A stretch of 64,000 bases of DNA from Monoplex corrugatus (GCA_030674185.1 JAPXFY010000016.1:38508466-38572465); one strand, 5' to 3'. Positions 1 to 16,554 are shown, numbered from the stretch's first letter. A program made the numbers and translations. The notes: generated by a model from the letters alone, not told the origin.

Positions 1-33
1 GACATGAGTGTGGCATTTTGTTCCATAGTGCAT

Positions 34-58
34 CTCCCTCTCTCTCTCTCTCTCTCTC

Positions 59-111
<53 letters not shown>

Positions 112-119
112 TTCTCTCG
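34..119. repeat. (TC)n / (TGTC)n simple repeat
   Basis: Uninterrupted TC dinucleotides pass into TGTC tetranucleotides and back to TC. Open frames through it are low-complexity Ser/Leu/Cys strings and are not genes. Confidence 0.95.
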
Positions 120-385
120 TCACAAGTGTGTATACTTTCCTGCAGGCCAATTATACAGGTTACAGGTTACGGAACTGTCGGAAAGTGTATCACCATCGGA
201 AATATCAGATGCTGGAAACAATGCCATTACAAGTTCATAGCATAACACATCTATTGTTTGGCAAAGGAACAAACACAAAATAACAGAAAAGCCTGTTTCC
301 TATTGATAAGTTTCAATTACCAACACACTGAATAAGTGTCCTTTGCGTTTAGCTTTTGTGATTTTCGGCTTTCTCAGTGTGAAGG

Positions 386-450
386 GGAGGGGGGAGAGAG
401 AGAGAGAGGGAGAGAGAGAAAGAGAGAGAGAGAGAGAGGGAGAGAGAGAA
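386..450. repeat. GA-rich simple repeat
   Basis: Purine-only GA tract, with 30-bp directly duplicated sequence (atagcttacttaattccact and following) shortly after it at 481-540. From 541 to 904 I see nothing recognisable. Confidence 0.85.
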
Positions 451-904
451 CACCGTCATTTCAACAGTCATAGCCAAATAATAGCTTACTTAATTCCACT
501 TCACTCCATATAATAGCTTACTTAATTCCACTTCACTCCATTATGCCATGTGCCCCACTCTGAACATCGTCTATTTCACGTTAATCTCACTGAACAATGC
601 TGACGGTATATTCAAATCAAGGGCAAATAAATCACAAACGATTAAGGATGAATTTTTCAATTTTCGTCTAGACAGAGTCAAGAGACAGAACTTTTACTTG
701 AAAGGGTCGACAAACCTCGACTTGTTTGTAAGTCGCTGTCAAAAAGAGCGAAAAATCGCCACTTTTTAACAGATGTAAAGAAGGGAAAGACCCGCGTCAG
801 TTGCTTGCTGACACTGGAATGTCTATCACAGCGTGTGATCAGGGGGGTCAAGAGCCAGGCTAGGAGCCACACCTCTTGAGCAACTAAAGATGCTGTTTCT
901 GGTC

Positions 905-1320
905 ACATTTTGTCAGGTGGTAGAGGGCAGGTACTAGGTGTCATTCCTCGCTGTTACCTACACACAGCTATGTAGTCTAAAGACAACACCTGGTAATGCC
1001 AGGTGGTAGAGGGCAGGTACTAGGTGTCATTCCTCTCTGTTACCTACACACAGCTATGGGGGTCTAAAGACAACACCTGGTAATGCCAGGTGGTAGAGGT
1101 CAGGTACTAGGTGTCATTCCTCTCTGTTACCTACACACAGCTATGTAGTCTAAAGACAACACCTGGTAATGCCAGGTGGTAGAGGGCAGGTATAGGTGTC
1201 ATTCCTCTCTATTACCTCCACACAGCTGTGTGGTCTAAAGGCAACAAACACCTGGTAATATCAGCTGGTAGAGGACAGGTGTCATTCCTCTCCATTACCT
1301 ACTAACAGCTCTGGGTGGTA
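905..1320. repeat. 86-bp tandem repeat, about 4.5 copies
   Basis: The motif caggtggtagaggncaggta recurs at about 914, 1000, 1087 and 1173, a period of 86-87 bp, with a decayed last copy near 1262. No coding potential is visible. Confidence 0.9.
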
Positions 1321-1565
1321 TGGAACAGCTATTCTTGATTAGCCAGTTTCGAACTCATACAATCTGAATGGATGGTTGGAACTGTACATCAATAACTTAC
1401 ACCTTTCATACTTGCTTCTGGCTGATTTTTTTAACATAAGTACTTAAAGTTAATTAGAGCAATATTTACTCTTGTTATCTTCTAACAGATAAAAGAATTT
1501 CACAGACATGTTGTACTGATGCAGGTGCAGCTTATTTTTTGAACTGTTGGCACAAAAAGCAAGTG

Positions 1566-1569
1566 CACA

Positions 1570-1624
<55 letters not shown>

Positions 1625-1818
1625 ATCGCACACACACACACAATGCGCACACACACACACACACACACATGCACACACACACATACATCATCAACATCAT
1701 CACACACGCACACACATACACACACATGCGCACACACACACATGCACACACACACACACACATTCACAAGCACAACACATACACACACATACTCACATGC
1801 ATGCACACACACACATAT

Positions 1819-1853
<35 letters not shown>

Positions 1854-1950
1854 CGCGTGCACACACACCACGTACACACACACACGCACATACACACACA
1901 TACATACATACACACACACATACTATGCACACACACACACACACACACTG
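1566..1950. repeat. (CA)n compound microsatellite
   Basis: About 385 bp of CA repeats interrupted by short CATG/CATC variants. The long open frames on both strands here are only His-Thr or Cys-Val repeats. Confidence 0.97.
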
Positions 1951-2149
1951 AGAGAAAAAATATAAGCGAAATGAACACAGCACTGCTTTCAAACAATGAT
2001 GAAGAAAACTCGAAGGCCAATCACACCTGCAGAAGCATGCTATGTTATCATATAGGCCTACTGACTTTCTATATATTAACTTAGTTTATCATGACCTTCT
2101 TTGTATTAACTGTTGCATTTCAGTGAACTCTGTTTCACTACTGGGTGTT

Positions 2150-2545
2150 TAACATGCCAATCTTTATTAAGCGAATGAACTTACTGACTATTTCAGTTCA
2201 GCCGATAAACATCAAGCAAATGAATTCATTGACTGCCTATTTCAATTCAGCCAATCTACATCAAGCAAATTAACTTATGACTAAGTCAAGTCAGCCCATT
2301 CTACACCAAGCGAATAAACTCACTGTTTATTTCAATTCAGCCAATTTACATAAAGCCAATGAACCTGTGACTACTTCAATTCATCCAATATATATCAAGC
2401 AACTGAACTTACCATTTTCATCTGCCAATTTACATTAAGCTGATGAATTTGTGGACTACTTCAATTCAGCTAATCTACATCAAGCAACTACAGTTACTAT
2501 TTCATTTCAGCCAATCAACATCAAGTGAACAAACTAATTGACTGT
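2150..2545. repeat. Degenerate ~57-bp tandem repeat
   Basis: Diverged units containing ttcagccaatctacatcaag followed by an AT-rich segment recur roughly every 55-60 bp. 2546-3165 beyond it is AT-rich sequence in which I recognise nothing. Confidence 0.7.
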
Positions 2546-3164
2546 TTCTGTCAAACCATAGCACAGATATTTCGAAAGCTGTTCTACATAAACTAAATGA
2601 TACATTAAAGAAGTATGTACTATGAACAATTATTTGTTTGCTGGCATAGCTAGATCTCATCAGGGCTGATTTCACAAGTTGATCATGTTTGTCAACTTAG
2701 ACACACTTTAAACCATGCAATCTGATCAGCAAAGAATTCATAAATTTCAATATGAAATGTACTGTGAAAGTCAAACTAGCCTTGATTAAATTCTCGAAAT
2801 ACAAGTTTTAAATATTTTTTTATCTTATTATTTTTGTAAAACAAAGCCGTCATGATATTCCTCCTCCTCCCAAAAAAAAACAATGTACACAAACTATCCA
2901 AACTACACACATATTACAAAGATTAGTCATTACAAGCCATTCTATATTAACCAACCAAAATAACATACATGAAAGGTTAGTTATCGAATAAAACTACAAC
3001 TAATATTGTCATCAAGTAATTAACAAGTCATTTAAATTAAAACCCTGAATCTAATCATGTTACTATTTAAGACAAAATCAGTCAGCCTTTTTTCATCAGC
3101 CAATCAACAACTAGCATGCATATTGATAATGTTATTCAGTTTTCATTCAACGCAAGCAGTCAAT

Positions 3165-4020
3165 TCAGGCAAAAAGTATGCTCTATCTCAGTACACATTT
3201 TATTTGAATTATACAAAGCACAGTGTGCCTTGGTATACGTTTTCTTTGAACAATCCAAAGTACAACATATATCAGTACCTGTTCTATTTGAACTCCAAAA
3301 TACAATGCACATTTGTACATGTTCTATCTGAAATACCAAAGTACAGTGTACCTTTATATTTCAACTATCCAAAGTAAATTGTATATCAGCACATGTTCTA
3401 TTTTAACTATCCAAAGTACAATGCACATATGCACATGGTCTTTTTGAACTATTCAAAGTACACTGTACATATGTACATGTTTATCTGAACTACCTGAAGT
3501 GACTGCACATTTGCACATGGTCTGTTTCAACTACCCAGAGTACACTATACATTATACATATGAACTAGCAATAGTACAATGTACATTGTTACATGTTCTA
3601 TTTGAACTACATAAAGTTTAACACAATAAGTACATATTCAATCTGAACAGGTCAAAGTACAATGGACATCAGTACATGTTCTATATAAACTAGCAATACT
3701 ATAATGTACCTGAGTACATGTTCTGTTTGAACTAGCCAAAGCAAAGGAGTTTACATAGACTACAGTGAGAAGAGCACATATGAACTAGCAATAATATAAT
3801 GTACATCAGTACACGTTCTATCAGAACTAGCAATAGTATAATGTACCTGAGTACATGATCTGTTTGAACTAGCCAAAGCAAAGAAGTTTACACAGACTAC
3901 AAAAAGAATACACCTGAACTAGCAATAATATAATGTACATCAGTACATGTTCTATCTGAACTAGCAATACTATAAAGTACCTTAGCACATGTTGTGTTTG
4001 AACTAGCCAAAGTAAAGTGA
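3165..4020. repeat. Degenerate ~50-bp tandem repeat
   Basis: Units built on acatgttctatctgaactan and aaagtacaatgnacat recur through the segment. Near 3690-4015 a longer unit including the phrase gaactagccaaagcaaag is repeated three times, so there is a higher-order pattern. Confidence 0.75.
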
Positions 4021-4191
4021 GAAGAGTACATCAGGCATTATATGCACAGCTCACACCACTCCACCCTTAACTGCAAGCAGCCAGGCAGCATCACACAAGT
4101 AAGGCAAGCCATCATCAAACTCATACAGGTAAGCCAAACCATCACCAAGACAAACTCTCAAACTGGCCATATGGGAACTATGGAAACTTCA

Positions 4192-9232
<5,041 letters not shown>

Positions 9233-9256
9233 TCAGCAGGGGGCAGTCCTGCTTTT

Positions 9257-10130
9257 CTGCAATGACAAAGAAGTCATAGAAAGTATGACGGTGTAGACTG
9301 GACCATGATGACACAACACACATCTGCACAATCTCACTTGACTGTCTGCTTGTGAGCTTCCAAGGCTTTTAATTTTCAAGCATCACACACCTAAAAACTG
9401 TGTAAATCTTCTTAAACATGAAAACATCAGAACATATATATACAAAGATACTGACACAGACACAGACACAGACACACAAAACAGACACACACAAATGCAC
9501 ACAGACACATACATGGATACACAGATGCACACACACATATGAAAATTCTTTTCAGTTTCCAAGGCTTACTTTAAGATTTTGATTTTATTCATCTGGTTTT
9601 ATTTGTTTCTAAAACTATAAGTTAGAGAATACCAGCAGTGACAACACCACTAATTTACTTCCCCATCTTCAGCGTGCTTCAGTGGCAATGATACCGCACT
9701 GCTAATTCTGGATCCTAAATACATCAATCCCATGTTCCTTCACATAAAATCGCAGTGTCAGTAAGGTCAAGCAGCTATGGGGTCACCCATCCACCACAGG
9801 AGACCCTGCATTGCAGCTGGATTACTTCAGCGAAATTCTGGTCCAGCTTATTTAGGTATTGTCTACTTAAGCTCCCTACTAATAACAGTAATAGCTTGGT
9901 CATGAAGCCAGAGTGAACATCTCTCTAATAAGGAGACTGCCAATGCGAAAAAATTCATCCAATAAACAATAAAAATGTCCTAATATGTTAAAAAGTAATT
10001 GTTGCAGTACTCTGAAACTTAAAATACACAGGCCAAATTATTCTGTGATATAATTACAAAATTTTGTGCAAATAGTGTGGTGTCATTTGTTAGGACATCA
10101 TATTGGGTACATTCACTCCATGCATCATGG
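9257..10130. other. Upstream region of the ZNF474-like gene, no gene seen
   Basis: Contains an ACACAG-type simple repeat (about 9452-9540) and otherwise unassigned sequence. A non-coding 5' exon of the minus-strand gene must lie here or further right, because 9256 starts directly after a splice acceptor. I cannot place it. Confidence 0.5.
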
Positions 10131-10139
10131 CCACGTTTA

Positions 10140-10910
10140 GTGCTGAAAAACAGCATGCTTACATTAAAACTGAATTTCATAAGGATGTTCTAACACAGAT
10201 GTGCTGATAATGCTCCAAAATGTAGTGAGACACATGCTCTTTTGCTGGCTGCTGTTTACAGATGAATGTCATTCTTCAAAGACAGAAAAAATGAAATCAC
10301 AGGTAAGCATAGTCCAGGGAGGCAAGCTGAAACTACAAACAAAAGAAGCATTAAAAAATATTACAGAAATTTTGAATAAAGACCGACAAAATAACATGTG
10401 AAGAGATTGCTCAAGACATTGGTATTAGGTGTGGGTCAGTTCATGTGATTATGACAAATAACTTTGGGATGAGAAATGATGCAGCAAGGAAGCTCCAGCA
10501 TTTCATTATTGAAGATCAAAAACTGATGTGCACCAGTATAGCAGAGACTATTAGACAGATCTGTACAAAAATGAAAGTGACAGCTTTTTAAATGTTTATA
10601 AATTATATACTTGCTGTTGATAAAACTTGAGTTAAAAGCTATGAACCAGAATTAAAAAAGGCCCATCAACTTCAGAAGAAGGCATGATGACGATATGTGC
10701 ATACGATAACAATGGTGAATCTATGGTGTATCACATTTCAATGAGGTAAACTGTTTAATTTAACACTTGTTAAATGATTTGCCATTGATATTACATGACA
10801 ATGCATCTTGCCACAAAGCACAGAGGGTAATGACACTTATGACTAGATACCACTGGGACACTCTGCCACACCCTGTTTATTCTCCAGATCTATGAATTCC
10901 CTAGACTGAT
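10140..10910 (+). pseudogene. Decayed mariner-like transposase
   Basis: Three forward frames together show transposase landmarks. Near 10398-10473 there is a helix-turn-helix segment EEIAQDIGIRCGSVHVIMTN followed by NFGMR. Near 10615-10660 is a degraded D-K-T-stop-V in the place of the first catalytic Asp (GDETW-type). Near 10700 is CAYDNNGESMVYHIS, and at about 10785-10890 LPLILHDNASCHKAQRVMTL ending in HPVYSPDL. The order and spacing fit the DDD/DD34D mariner/SETMAR family. Stops and frameshifts make it inactive. Terminal inverted repeats were not identified. Confidence 0.65.
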
Positions 10911-10919
10911 CTATTCCCC

Positions 10920-11021
10920 AAGTGAAAGAAACCATCCATGATGTATGTTTCTATGACTTTTCAAAATATACAAAGAGGGGTAGGCAGGGATGTGTTCTGT
11001 CACCAAATTTGTTTTTACTTT
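10920..11021 (+). mobile_element. LINE reverse-transcriptase fragment, left piece
   Basis: Reads FQNIQRG then [14 protein letters not shown] with one frame slip, which is the RT motif also seen at 44340-44430 ([20 protein letters not shown]). It stops at the LTR element that starts at 11022 and resumes at 13996. Confidence 0.75.
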
Positions 11022-11698
11022 GTGATGGTGTGGTGGTCAGGGTGAAAGTGAAGACAGGAGGCAGAAGAGCAGAAGAGCGCAGTTGGTAAGGCAGCCTGAC
11101 AAAGAAGACCCAGGGAAGGCAGAGCTGGTGTTTCTCTGTTTATTCTGACCCAACCGTTCACAACCAGACCAGAGGAGAAAGGCATCCATGGCACTTTTTT
11201 TTTTTGATTTGGTTCAGTTTTTACGTCGACACCCACCTCAGGTGATATGGCCGACGGGGATAACCATCCCAGGGAAGTGGGGGGAAGGGGACTTATCTAA
11301 TCCTATACTGACGCCACCAGAACAACAGTGATGTTAAGATGGGACAGTGAGAAAGCCAGTTTTAATATAGCGCACCCTGGGATTCGAAACCACAACCATT
11401 AGCATGTGAATCCGACGCTCAAACCAACTGAGCTACTGGGGCCTGCAGGCGAAACGACTCTCTGGAGCCCCTTAGGAGTCAGATTTGTGTTTCTTCCTGC
11501 AAGCTCAGCGGTGCTTATCTTGCGGTCCATATAACAAATATCATCATATTATATATCAGACAATTCTACACAGTACACAGATTGTTGTGGTCTACATCAT
11601 TTTGCACAACATTCACACAGATCGAAACTATAGGCCTACTATAAGTGATTTAAGTCAATGTTTAGGCCTACACTTTGCTGAAAGGGATTTTAGCCGTG
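11022..11698 (-). repeat. 3' LTR of the nested retroelement (truncated copy)
   Basis: Matches 12691-13222 except that a tRNA-derived SINE replaces the middle (11195-11443). Its inner border at 11698 (gattttagccgt) is where internal gag sequence is joined, so the rest of the LTR is missing. Confidence 0.7.
11195..11443 (-). mobile_element. tRNA-derived SINE in the 3' LTR
   Basis: On the minus strand it begins with a tRNA-like head with box A TAGCTCAGTTGG and box B GGTTTCGAATCCC, continues through about 170 nt of unrelated body, and ends in an A-rich tail (poly-T at 11195-11205 on the plus strand). It sits exactly after gcatccatggcac, the same point used by a different insertion in the other LTR. 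Confidence 0.75.
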
Positions 11699-12560
11699 AA
11701 GCTGGTGTCTGGTGAAGCTCTGTTGGTAACGTTGTCTTGCTCTGCATTCTCTTTTCCTGTGGCCCTGGCGTTGACACCACCAACAGATGATTTTGTGCTA
11801 CCTCTTGGTCAGCCGACGGTTTCTTACATAGGGGCTCTGGATCACCCCTGTGTATCGTGTGGATGGCGGACACAGTGGCATATTGTTGCACTTTAAGTTG
11901 CTGCTTTAGGGCAGCTATCTCCAAAGTGAGGACGTTGATGCATTCTTCAAAGCGATGGAGGGTGCTAGCGTCTGTGGCGGTAGTCTGTTCAGCTATGGCG
12001 TCCAGGCTGCTGTCCTCCCTCATCCACCGTTGTGCCTCTATGGTGGCGTCCATGAAAGTGGAGTCAGCTTTTTCTCTGACGTAGCGTTTCAGGTCTCTTC
12101 TAAGAGAGGCAGAATGCAGCCCATTAACAAAGGTGTCTCGTAGTGCAGCGTCTGGCAGTGCGTTGGTAATGGCCGTGTTCATCTTCGAGAACAGGAGTCG
12201 GATGGCTGCAGCATACTCTCCCACTGTTTCGGTGAGGCCCTGTTGCCGTTTGAAGAAGGCCCCGACAAGCGTGATGGAGTCCCTCTGTTCTCCCCAGTGC
12301 TGTTCAAGGACAATGAAGATCTTCCTTGGTGTGTTGACTTCTTCAGCCTCTAGGGACAGGACTTGTTGGTGTGCCCGGCCTTCTAGGGCGCTCAGAAGCC
12401 AGCTAGCTGCAACGTGGTCGGCCATGGGTTGTAGCGTGAGTAGAAGTTTTGCTTCACGAATGAAGCGTTCAGCATCCTCTTCCCCAGAGAATTTGGGGAG
12501 TTTGTGGGGTCGGAGGGTGTGCAGGGTCTGGTCACCGTTGGGTCTCTCCTCATCAGACAT
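11655..12560 (-). CDS. Gag-like protein of an LTR retroelement
   Basis: An uninterrupted 301-codon frame. It starts MSDEERPNGD, contains LPKFSGEEDAERFIREAKLL, and has alpha-helical segments with W, H and Q patterns typical of the Ty3/gypsy capsid (retrotrans_gag-like: a conserved W in ASWLLSALEGRA and HWGE). A predicted coiled-coil-like stretch precedes the C-terminus. There is no zinc knuckle. The last 15 or so residues are translated from LTR sequence because of the internal deletion, so the protein is a truncated gag with an artificial tail. An intact frame despite loss of pol suggests the insertion is fairly young, or that the frame has been maintained by chance. Confidence 0.7.
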   Translation of the reverse strand: MSDEERPNGDQTLHTLRPHKLPKFSGEEDAERFIREAKLLLTLQPMADHVAASWLLSALEGRAHQQVLSLEAEEVNTPRKIFIVLEQHWGEQRDSITLVGAFFKRQQGLTETVGEYAAAIRLLFSKMNTAITNALPDAALRDTFVNGLHSASLRRDLKRYVREKADSTFMDATIEAQRWMREDSSLDAIAEQTTATDASTLHRFEECINVLTLEIAALKQQLKVQQYATVSAIHTIHRGDPEPLCKKPSADQEVAQNHLLVVSTPGPQEKRMQSKTTLPTELHQTPASRLKSLSAKCRPKH

Positions 12561-12668
12561 CTTGCTCTATTTCTTATTGTGGTTCCTAGTGCTCCTGTGG
12601 ATCTTCCTGACAAGCTGGTCTGGATCTTCCTGACAGCTGGTCTCTTCTCTTTGGATAGTCGCAGTCCC

Positions 12669-12686
12669 ATCCTGCTCGCAGCGCCA
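12669..12686 (-). promoter_or_regulatory. Primer-binding site resembling the 3' end of tRNA-Ser
   Basis: Minus strand TGGCGCTGCGAGCAGGAT lies four bases inside the LTR end. Its complement, atcctgctcgcagcgcca, has the form of a mature tRNA 3' end with CCA and resembles serine tRNA acceptor and T-stem sequences (from memory of animal tRNA-Ser). Confidence 0.6.
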
Positions 12687-12690
12687 ATTA

Positions 12691-13995
12691 GTGATGGTGT
12701 GGTGGTAAGGGTGAAGGTGAAGGCAGGAGGCAGAAGAGCGCAGATGGTAAGGCAGCCTGACAAAGAAGACCCAGGGAAGGCAGAGCTGGTGTTTCTCTGT
12801 TTATTCTGACCCAACCGTTCACGACCAGAACAGAGGAGAAAGGCATCCATGGCACTTCTTCTTCTTCATTGGTATTAACGTCCCAGCGTGGTAACGATTA
12901 GTGACTGTGCATCCATGGCACTCGCACTCATCCGCTCATATACTCTGCATGTGAACCGCATTGACCGCACCGTGAGCCCGCAGGCGAAACGACTCTCTGG
13001 AAACCCTTAGGGGCCAGATTTGTGTTTCTTCCTGCAAGCTCAGCGGTGCTTATCTTGCGGTCCATATAACAAATATCACATTAAATATCAGACAATTTTA
13101 CACATCACACAGATTGTTGTGGTCTACATCATTTTGTACAACATTCACATATCTAGATCAAAACTATAAGTGATTTAAGTCAATGTTTAGGCCTACACTT
13201 TGCTGAAAGGGATTTTAGCCGTATTTTTACGTACTTAATCAATCAATATTTGTCCATGAAAAATATCAAACAAGTGAGTAAATACACGATAACCGATAAG
13301 TTTATGTGGACATACTTTGAATAGGTAAATCAACCTCTCAGTGGAGAAATTGATCGGTGAACAGGCAATAGAAAACACAAGTGATCCTAATTTGGACACG
13401 CATAGTTCGACCACAATACGGAATGCCAAGATCTCTTCAAATACTTTACTGCTTAGCAATATTTTATTGCAGTATCAGTTCTGTTCATAAAAGGAGCAAA
13501 AATGTAAATGAATTATGTATTCTAAGTCAGATTTTAAATATTAAGAATTCGATTCTACATCCTGGCAAGATGGCGGTCATTTTGGTGGTTTACCGCAGTT
13601 TGACTTGGCCTGAACTTTCTTTAATGCAAGCTTAATGTCTAATGATTAAAGGTGTGATGTGGTCCAAATGAAAGATTAGAATACCAAAATTCTAATCGTG
13701 ATCTTAAAATTTCCACAATTTATTTCATTATTTTACAAATTTCCGATTATCATCAAGGCTCACTGGTCGGAAATTATTGATTTCAGGAAAACGAGGGGAA
13801 TTTCGCCTCGAGAACAATTCCTACAAGAAATATATACTTTTCTGCTAAATTAGATTGCACAAGTTACTCATTTCTTGGCTTTTAAGGGTTTAAATAATAG
13901 AATTTCCTAATATTTTTGAGAATCGCTGAACCAGGGGAGCTAACAGTACTCAAAATCGTTTGAGAAGAAAAGACGTCTGGGTATGCACGGCTACA
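12691..13995 (-). repeat. 5' LTR of the nested retroelement (long copy)
   Basis: 532 bp of it (12691-13222) match the other LTR. The remaining part up to 13995 is assigned to the LTR because the target duplication and the TG start lie there. It contains a 53-bp insertion (12856-12908) flanked by 13-bp duplications of gcatccatggcac. Confidence 0.6.
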
Positions 13996-14513
13996 ACTTT
14001 ACAATGAAACCATCCTGAGAAACCTAGAAGAATGCCCGGGGCTAAAAGTTGGAGGAAAATGATTTACAATCTTTGTTATGCAGATGACACCATTCCAATT
14101 GCAGAAAATGAAAATGACCTGCAAAATCTTATGAATACAATTGCAATAGAAAGTAGAAATAAAAGTCCAGAGCTAAACATAAGTTGTAATCAGTAAAAAA
14201 CAAGATACCCCTTCATGTAAAATAACAACAAATGGCACAACATTGAGACATGCTGATAAGTTCAAATATCTGGGAACAGTCATCTCATCAGATGGCAGAT
14301 ACATACTAGAAATGTCAGCAGAACTGGCCAAGCTAAAACAGCATTCAAGAAAATGTAAAGCAGTCTTACCAACAAACTCCTATCAATTGACATCAGAACG
14401 AGTTTTTCAGTGTTATACAGAACCAATACTGTTATATGGATGCAAAATCTTAAGAGTCAACAAGCAAAGTCAGAAAAAGATTGAGACAGCTGAAATGTGG
14501 TTTTTAAGACAAG
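13996..14513 (+). mobile_element. LINE reverse-transcriptase fragment, middle piece
   Basis: Reads YNETILRNLEE, CYADDTIPIAENENDLQNLM (YADD polymerase motif), then FKYLGTVISSDGR, ILLYGCKILRVNKQSQKKIE and AEMWFL, with several frame breaks. It parallels 44430-44950. It is interrupted again at 14514. Confidence 0.8.
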
Positions 14514-15317
14514 AGTTAATTCTTTCACGATGGCCAGTGCACAGCAAAGCAAGTTCCCAGCTGCCAAGCTGTCATTGTTTGTTTTCTTCCCTCTGATGCA
14601 CCATTTTTACTGCTTTTTTACATTATTTTATGGCTACCAAAGAATGATCGATGGCAAAATATTTCATATTACCAGAAAACTCAAAACGTGATATATGCGA
14701 GAATACTATTTTCAAATAAAAATGTCCAAACGTTATATCCACTGTTATGACAAGAACAACATAGGCCACAAAGCATACACCAGACGCATGTTCACATCTC
14801 AGTAATAACTGTACTGATGTCTAGAGGAAATTTTGAAACCTCTCTCTCTCTCTCTCTCTCTCCCCTCCCTCCCTCTCCCTCTCTCTTTCTCTCTCAGAGA
14901 GCGTGAGTGAGAGAGAAAGCAGTCAACACAGATGGTTTCTATTAACTCGTGAAGAGGCACATTCCCATGCCCAGCATGTAGCAGACATTTTATCAAAGAA
15001 GAAAGTGCAGACCTAACATGATACTGGAATCTCCTGGTCAGGGGGTCACTTTGTGTCATTATCAGTCAGAGCATTAAGTGTAACACCAACTACACCAACT
15101 AAACCAATTTAACAGACCCTGTCCCTTAGCTAAAACTTTCTGCTGAACAGTACTGATGGTTGTTCACGATATTCCTTACAGTGACAGCTGCCAGAATTTT
15201 TCAAAACTTGACCAGCACTATGTGGCAGGTGCATCTGACAGAACAGATGCTTTACCAGCACCAGTGGTACAGTGTGTGAACTTTTTCAGCACTGGCTCCT
15301 AGTGGCTGGTGCATCAT
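14514..15317. mobile_element. 0.8-kb insertion of unknown class inside the LINE
   Basis: Bounded by direct repeats gacaag at 14508-14513 and 15318-15323; joining the flanks restores the LINE reading. The two ends share only weak inverted similarity (ggccagtgc near the left end, gcactggct near the right). It contains a TC-rich run at 14838-14898. I do not recognise coding sequence. Confidence 0.55.
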
Positions 15318-15650
15318 GACAAGGTTAAGGTTCCATGGATGCAAAGAAAACAAATGAGACAGTTTTGAAATATACATACACAAAAAGAACATCAGAAAAA
15401 GACAAGCAATAAATTTACATAACATTTTATGAAGCAAGAGAACTTTGATCACCTAGTCACAATGGGACACCTAGAGGGGAAAAGAGCACCAGGTAGACCT
15501 TAGAAGAAAATATTAAACAGTTTTGCAGAGTGGGTAGGGACAAGAAGGGTAGGACACATACTTGCAGGAACAAAAGATAGATTCAAGTGAAAGGTCATGA
15601 TCACCAACATCATGTGGCAAGGCACATGATGATGATTAGGGGATGTGGTA
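15318..15650 (+). mobile_element. LINE 3' end, right piece
   Basis: Decayed VPW..KK, then FMKQENFDHLVTMGHLEGKR and AEWVGTRRVGHILAGTKDRF, ending in MWQGT, stop, and a short tgatgatgat tail. This is the same 3' terminus as the copies at 45290 and 51470. 15651-16035 shows nothing recognisable. Confidence 0.75.
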
Positions 15651-16038
15651 TCAACATAACATTTCATTTGCTTTTATTTGCATCTGCTGAGAAATGAGTC
15701 ATTTGCAAAAAAATATTGGTCAAATGCATGACAGCCAGTAGTACTGACTTATAGAATTCAAGCTAGTATGTACTGACTTGTAGAGTTCAACTAGTACTTG
15801 TTAACTATATGATTTTTAAACTAAAATTCCTGCTTAAAGACTAAAAGTTTGTCCCATTCTCTACTGTACTGTCAATATCATCAATGCAATCATCCATGCA
15901 AAAGTCAGTGATATGCAAAACTGATTGGCATGCACATGCTGTTAGTGAAAACAAAAAGAACAAGAGCTGCGAGCAGCAGTACTGACAAAAATAAATGCTT
16001 CATCTGAGACCTTATGTACACAGTTGCTGGGATGATTA

Positions 16039-16220
16039 TTATTGGTTACAATCTCCTCCACAAAGGTCAGTATACTGTAGATTGGCAGTAACACATTTGC
16101 ACCAGTTTGGTTTACATATACAATCACAGCCTGTCTTACATCCACATTGAATGAGTTCACAATAAGTCTTCAGCCTGATACAAAATTGTACAAGCTGGCT
16201 CCCAGTCACATTGTTTGTCA
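16039..16220 (-). pseudogene. Cys-rich (CXC-like) fragment, probably from a mobile element
   Basis: Reads ELIQCGCKTGCDCICKPNWC KCV...CGGDCNQ before two stops. The spacing of cysteines resembles the tesmin/CXC-like tails of some transposable-element proteins in invertebrates. The assignment is tentative because only about 60 codons are present. Confidence 0.35.
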
Positions 16221-16336
16221 TGCTTGTTGCAGCCCCAGTTTTATGGAGATGGTAGTTTTGGTGTTTTCATAGAACACTACCCCCAACATCATCATGATCA
16301 TCATCATGCTAGTCTATTTTTGTATTATCTTGTTGT

Positions 16337-16432
16337 TTTATATTTCCTTAACCATTCATGGTATTAACCGGTTGGTTTACATTTCCTTATCTGTTCATGG
16401 TATCAACCTGTTGGTTTATATTTCCTTAATAG
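16337..16432. repeat. 43-bp unit, 2+ tandem copies
   Basis: tatttccttaaccattcatg and ggtattaaccggttggttta are repeated with few changes. A CATCATCAT-rich patch precedes it at 16283-16310. Confidence 0.75.
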
Positions 16433-16554
16433 CAGCTGCTGATCAATCATCCTAGTCTTTCACTACTGCTAACAAAACACAAGTTTTTCAGTTACTTTTA
16501 AAATGTGATCATAACACAAGATAATAAAACAGAAAAAAATCCCTGTAATATTAC

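Larger units (their letters stand above)
11022..13995 (-). mobile_element. Internally deleted LTR retroelement nested in a LINE
   Basis: Flanked by a 5-bp target duplication acttt (11017-11021 and 13996-14000); the host LINE reads continuously when the insert is removed. On the minus strand the element begins TGTAGCCGTG at 13995. A long terminal repeat (12691-13995) follows, then a primer-binding site, a gag-like ORF (12560-11655), and a second, truncated LTR copy (11022-11698) ending at the other duplication. The direct repeat is visible as matching blocks 11022-11194/12691-12855 and 11442-11698/12974-13222. No protease, reverse transcriptase or integrase is left: the gag frame runs straight into LTR sequence, so pol was deleted. 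It is non-autonomous. Confidence 0.75.

Noticed and set aside
905..1320. CRISPR-like array of 86-bp repeats
   Set aside because: Units are contiguous without unique spacers, and the organism is an animal.
1500..1992. Long Cys-Val and His-Thr open frames on both strands
   Set aside because: They are translations of a CA/GT microsatellite; the same applies to frames at 18860-19110, 19198-19430, 24150-25000, 26859-27190 and 29340-29670.
11384..11443. A tRNA gene on the minus strand
   Set aside because: Box A and B are good but the acceptor stem does not close and a SINE body with poly-A tail follows.
12133..12633. A 166-codon plus-strand frame
   Set aside because: Antisense shadow of the gag-like ORF.
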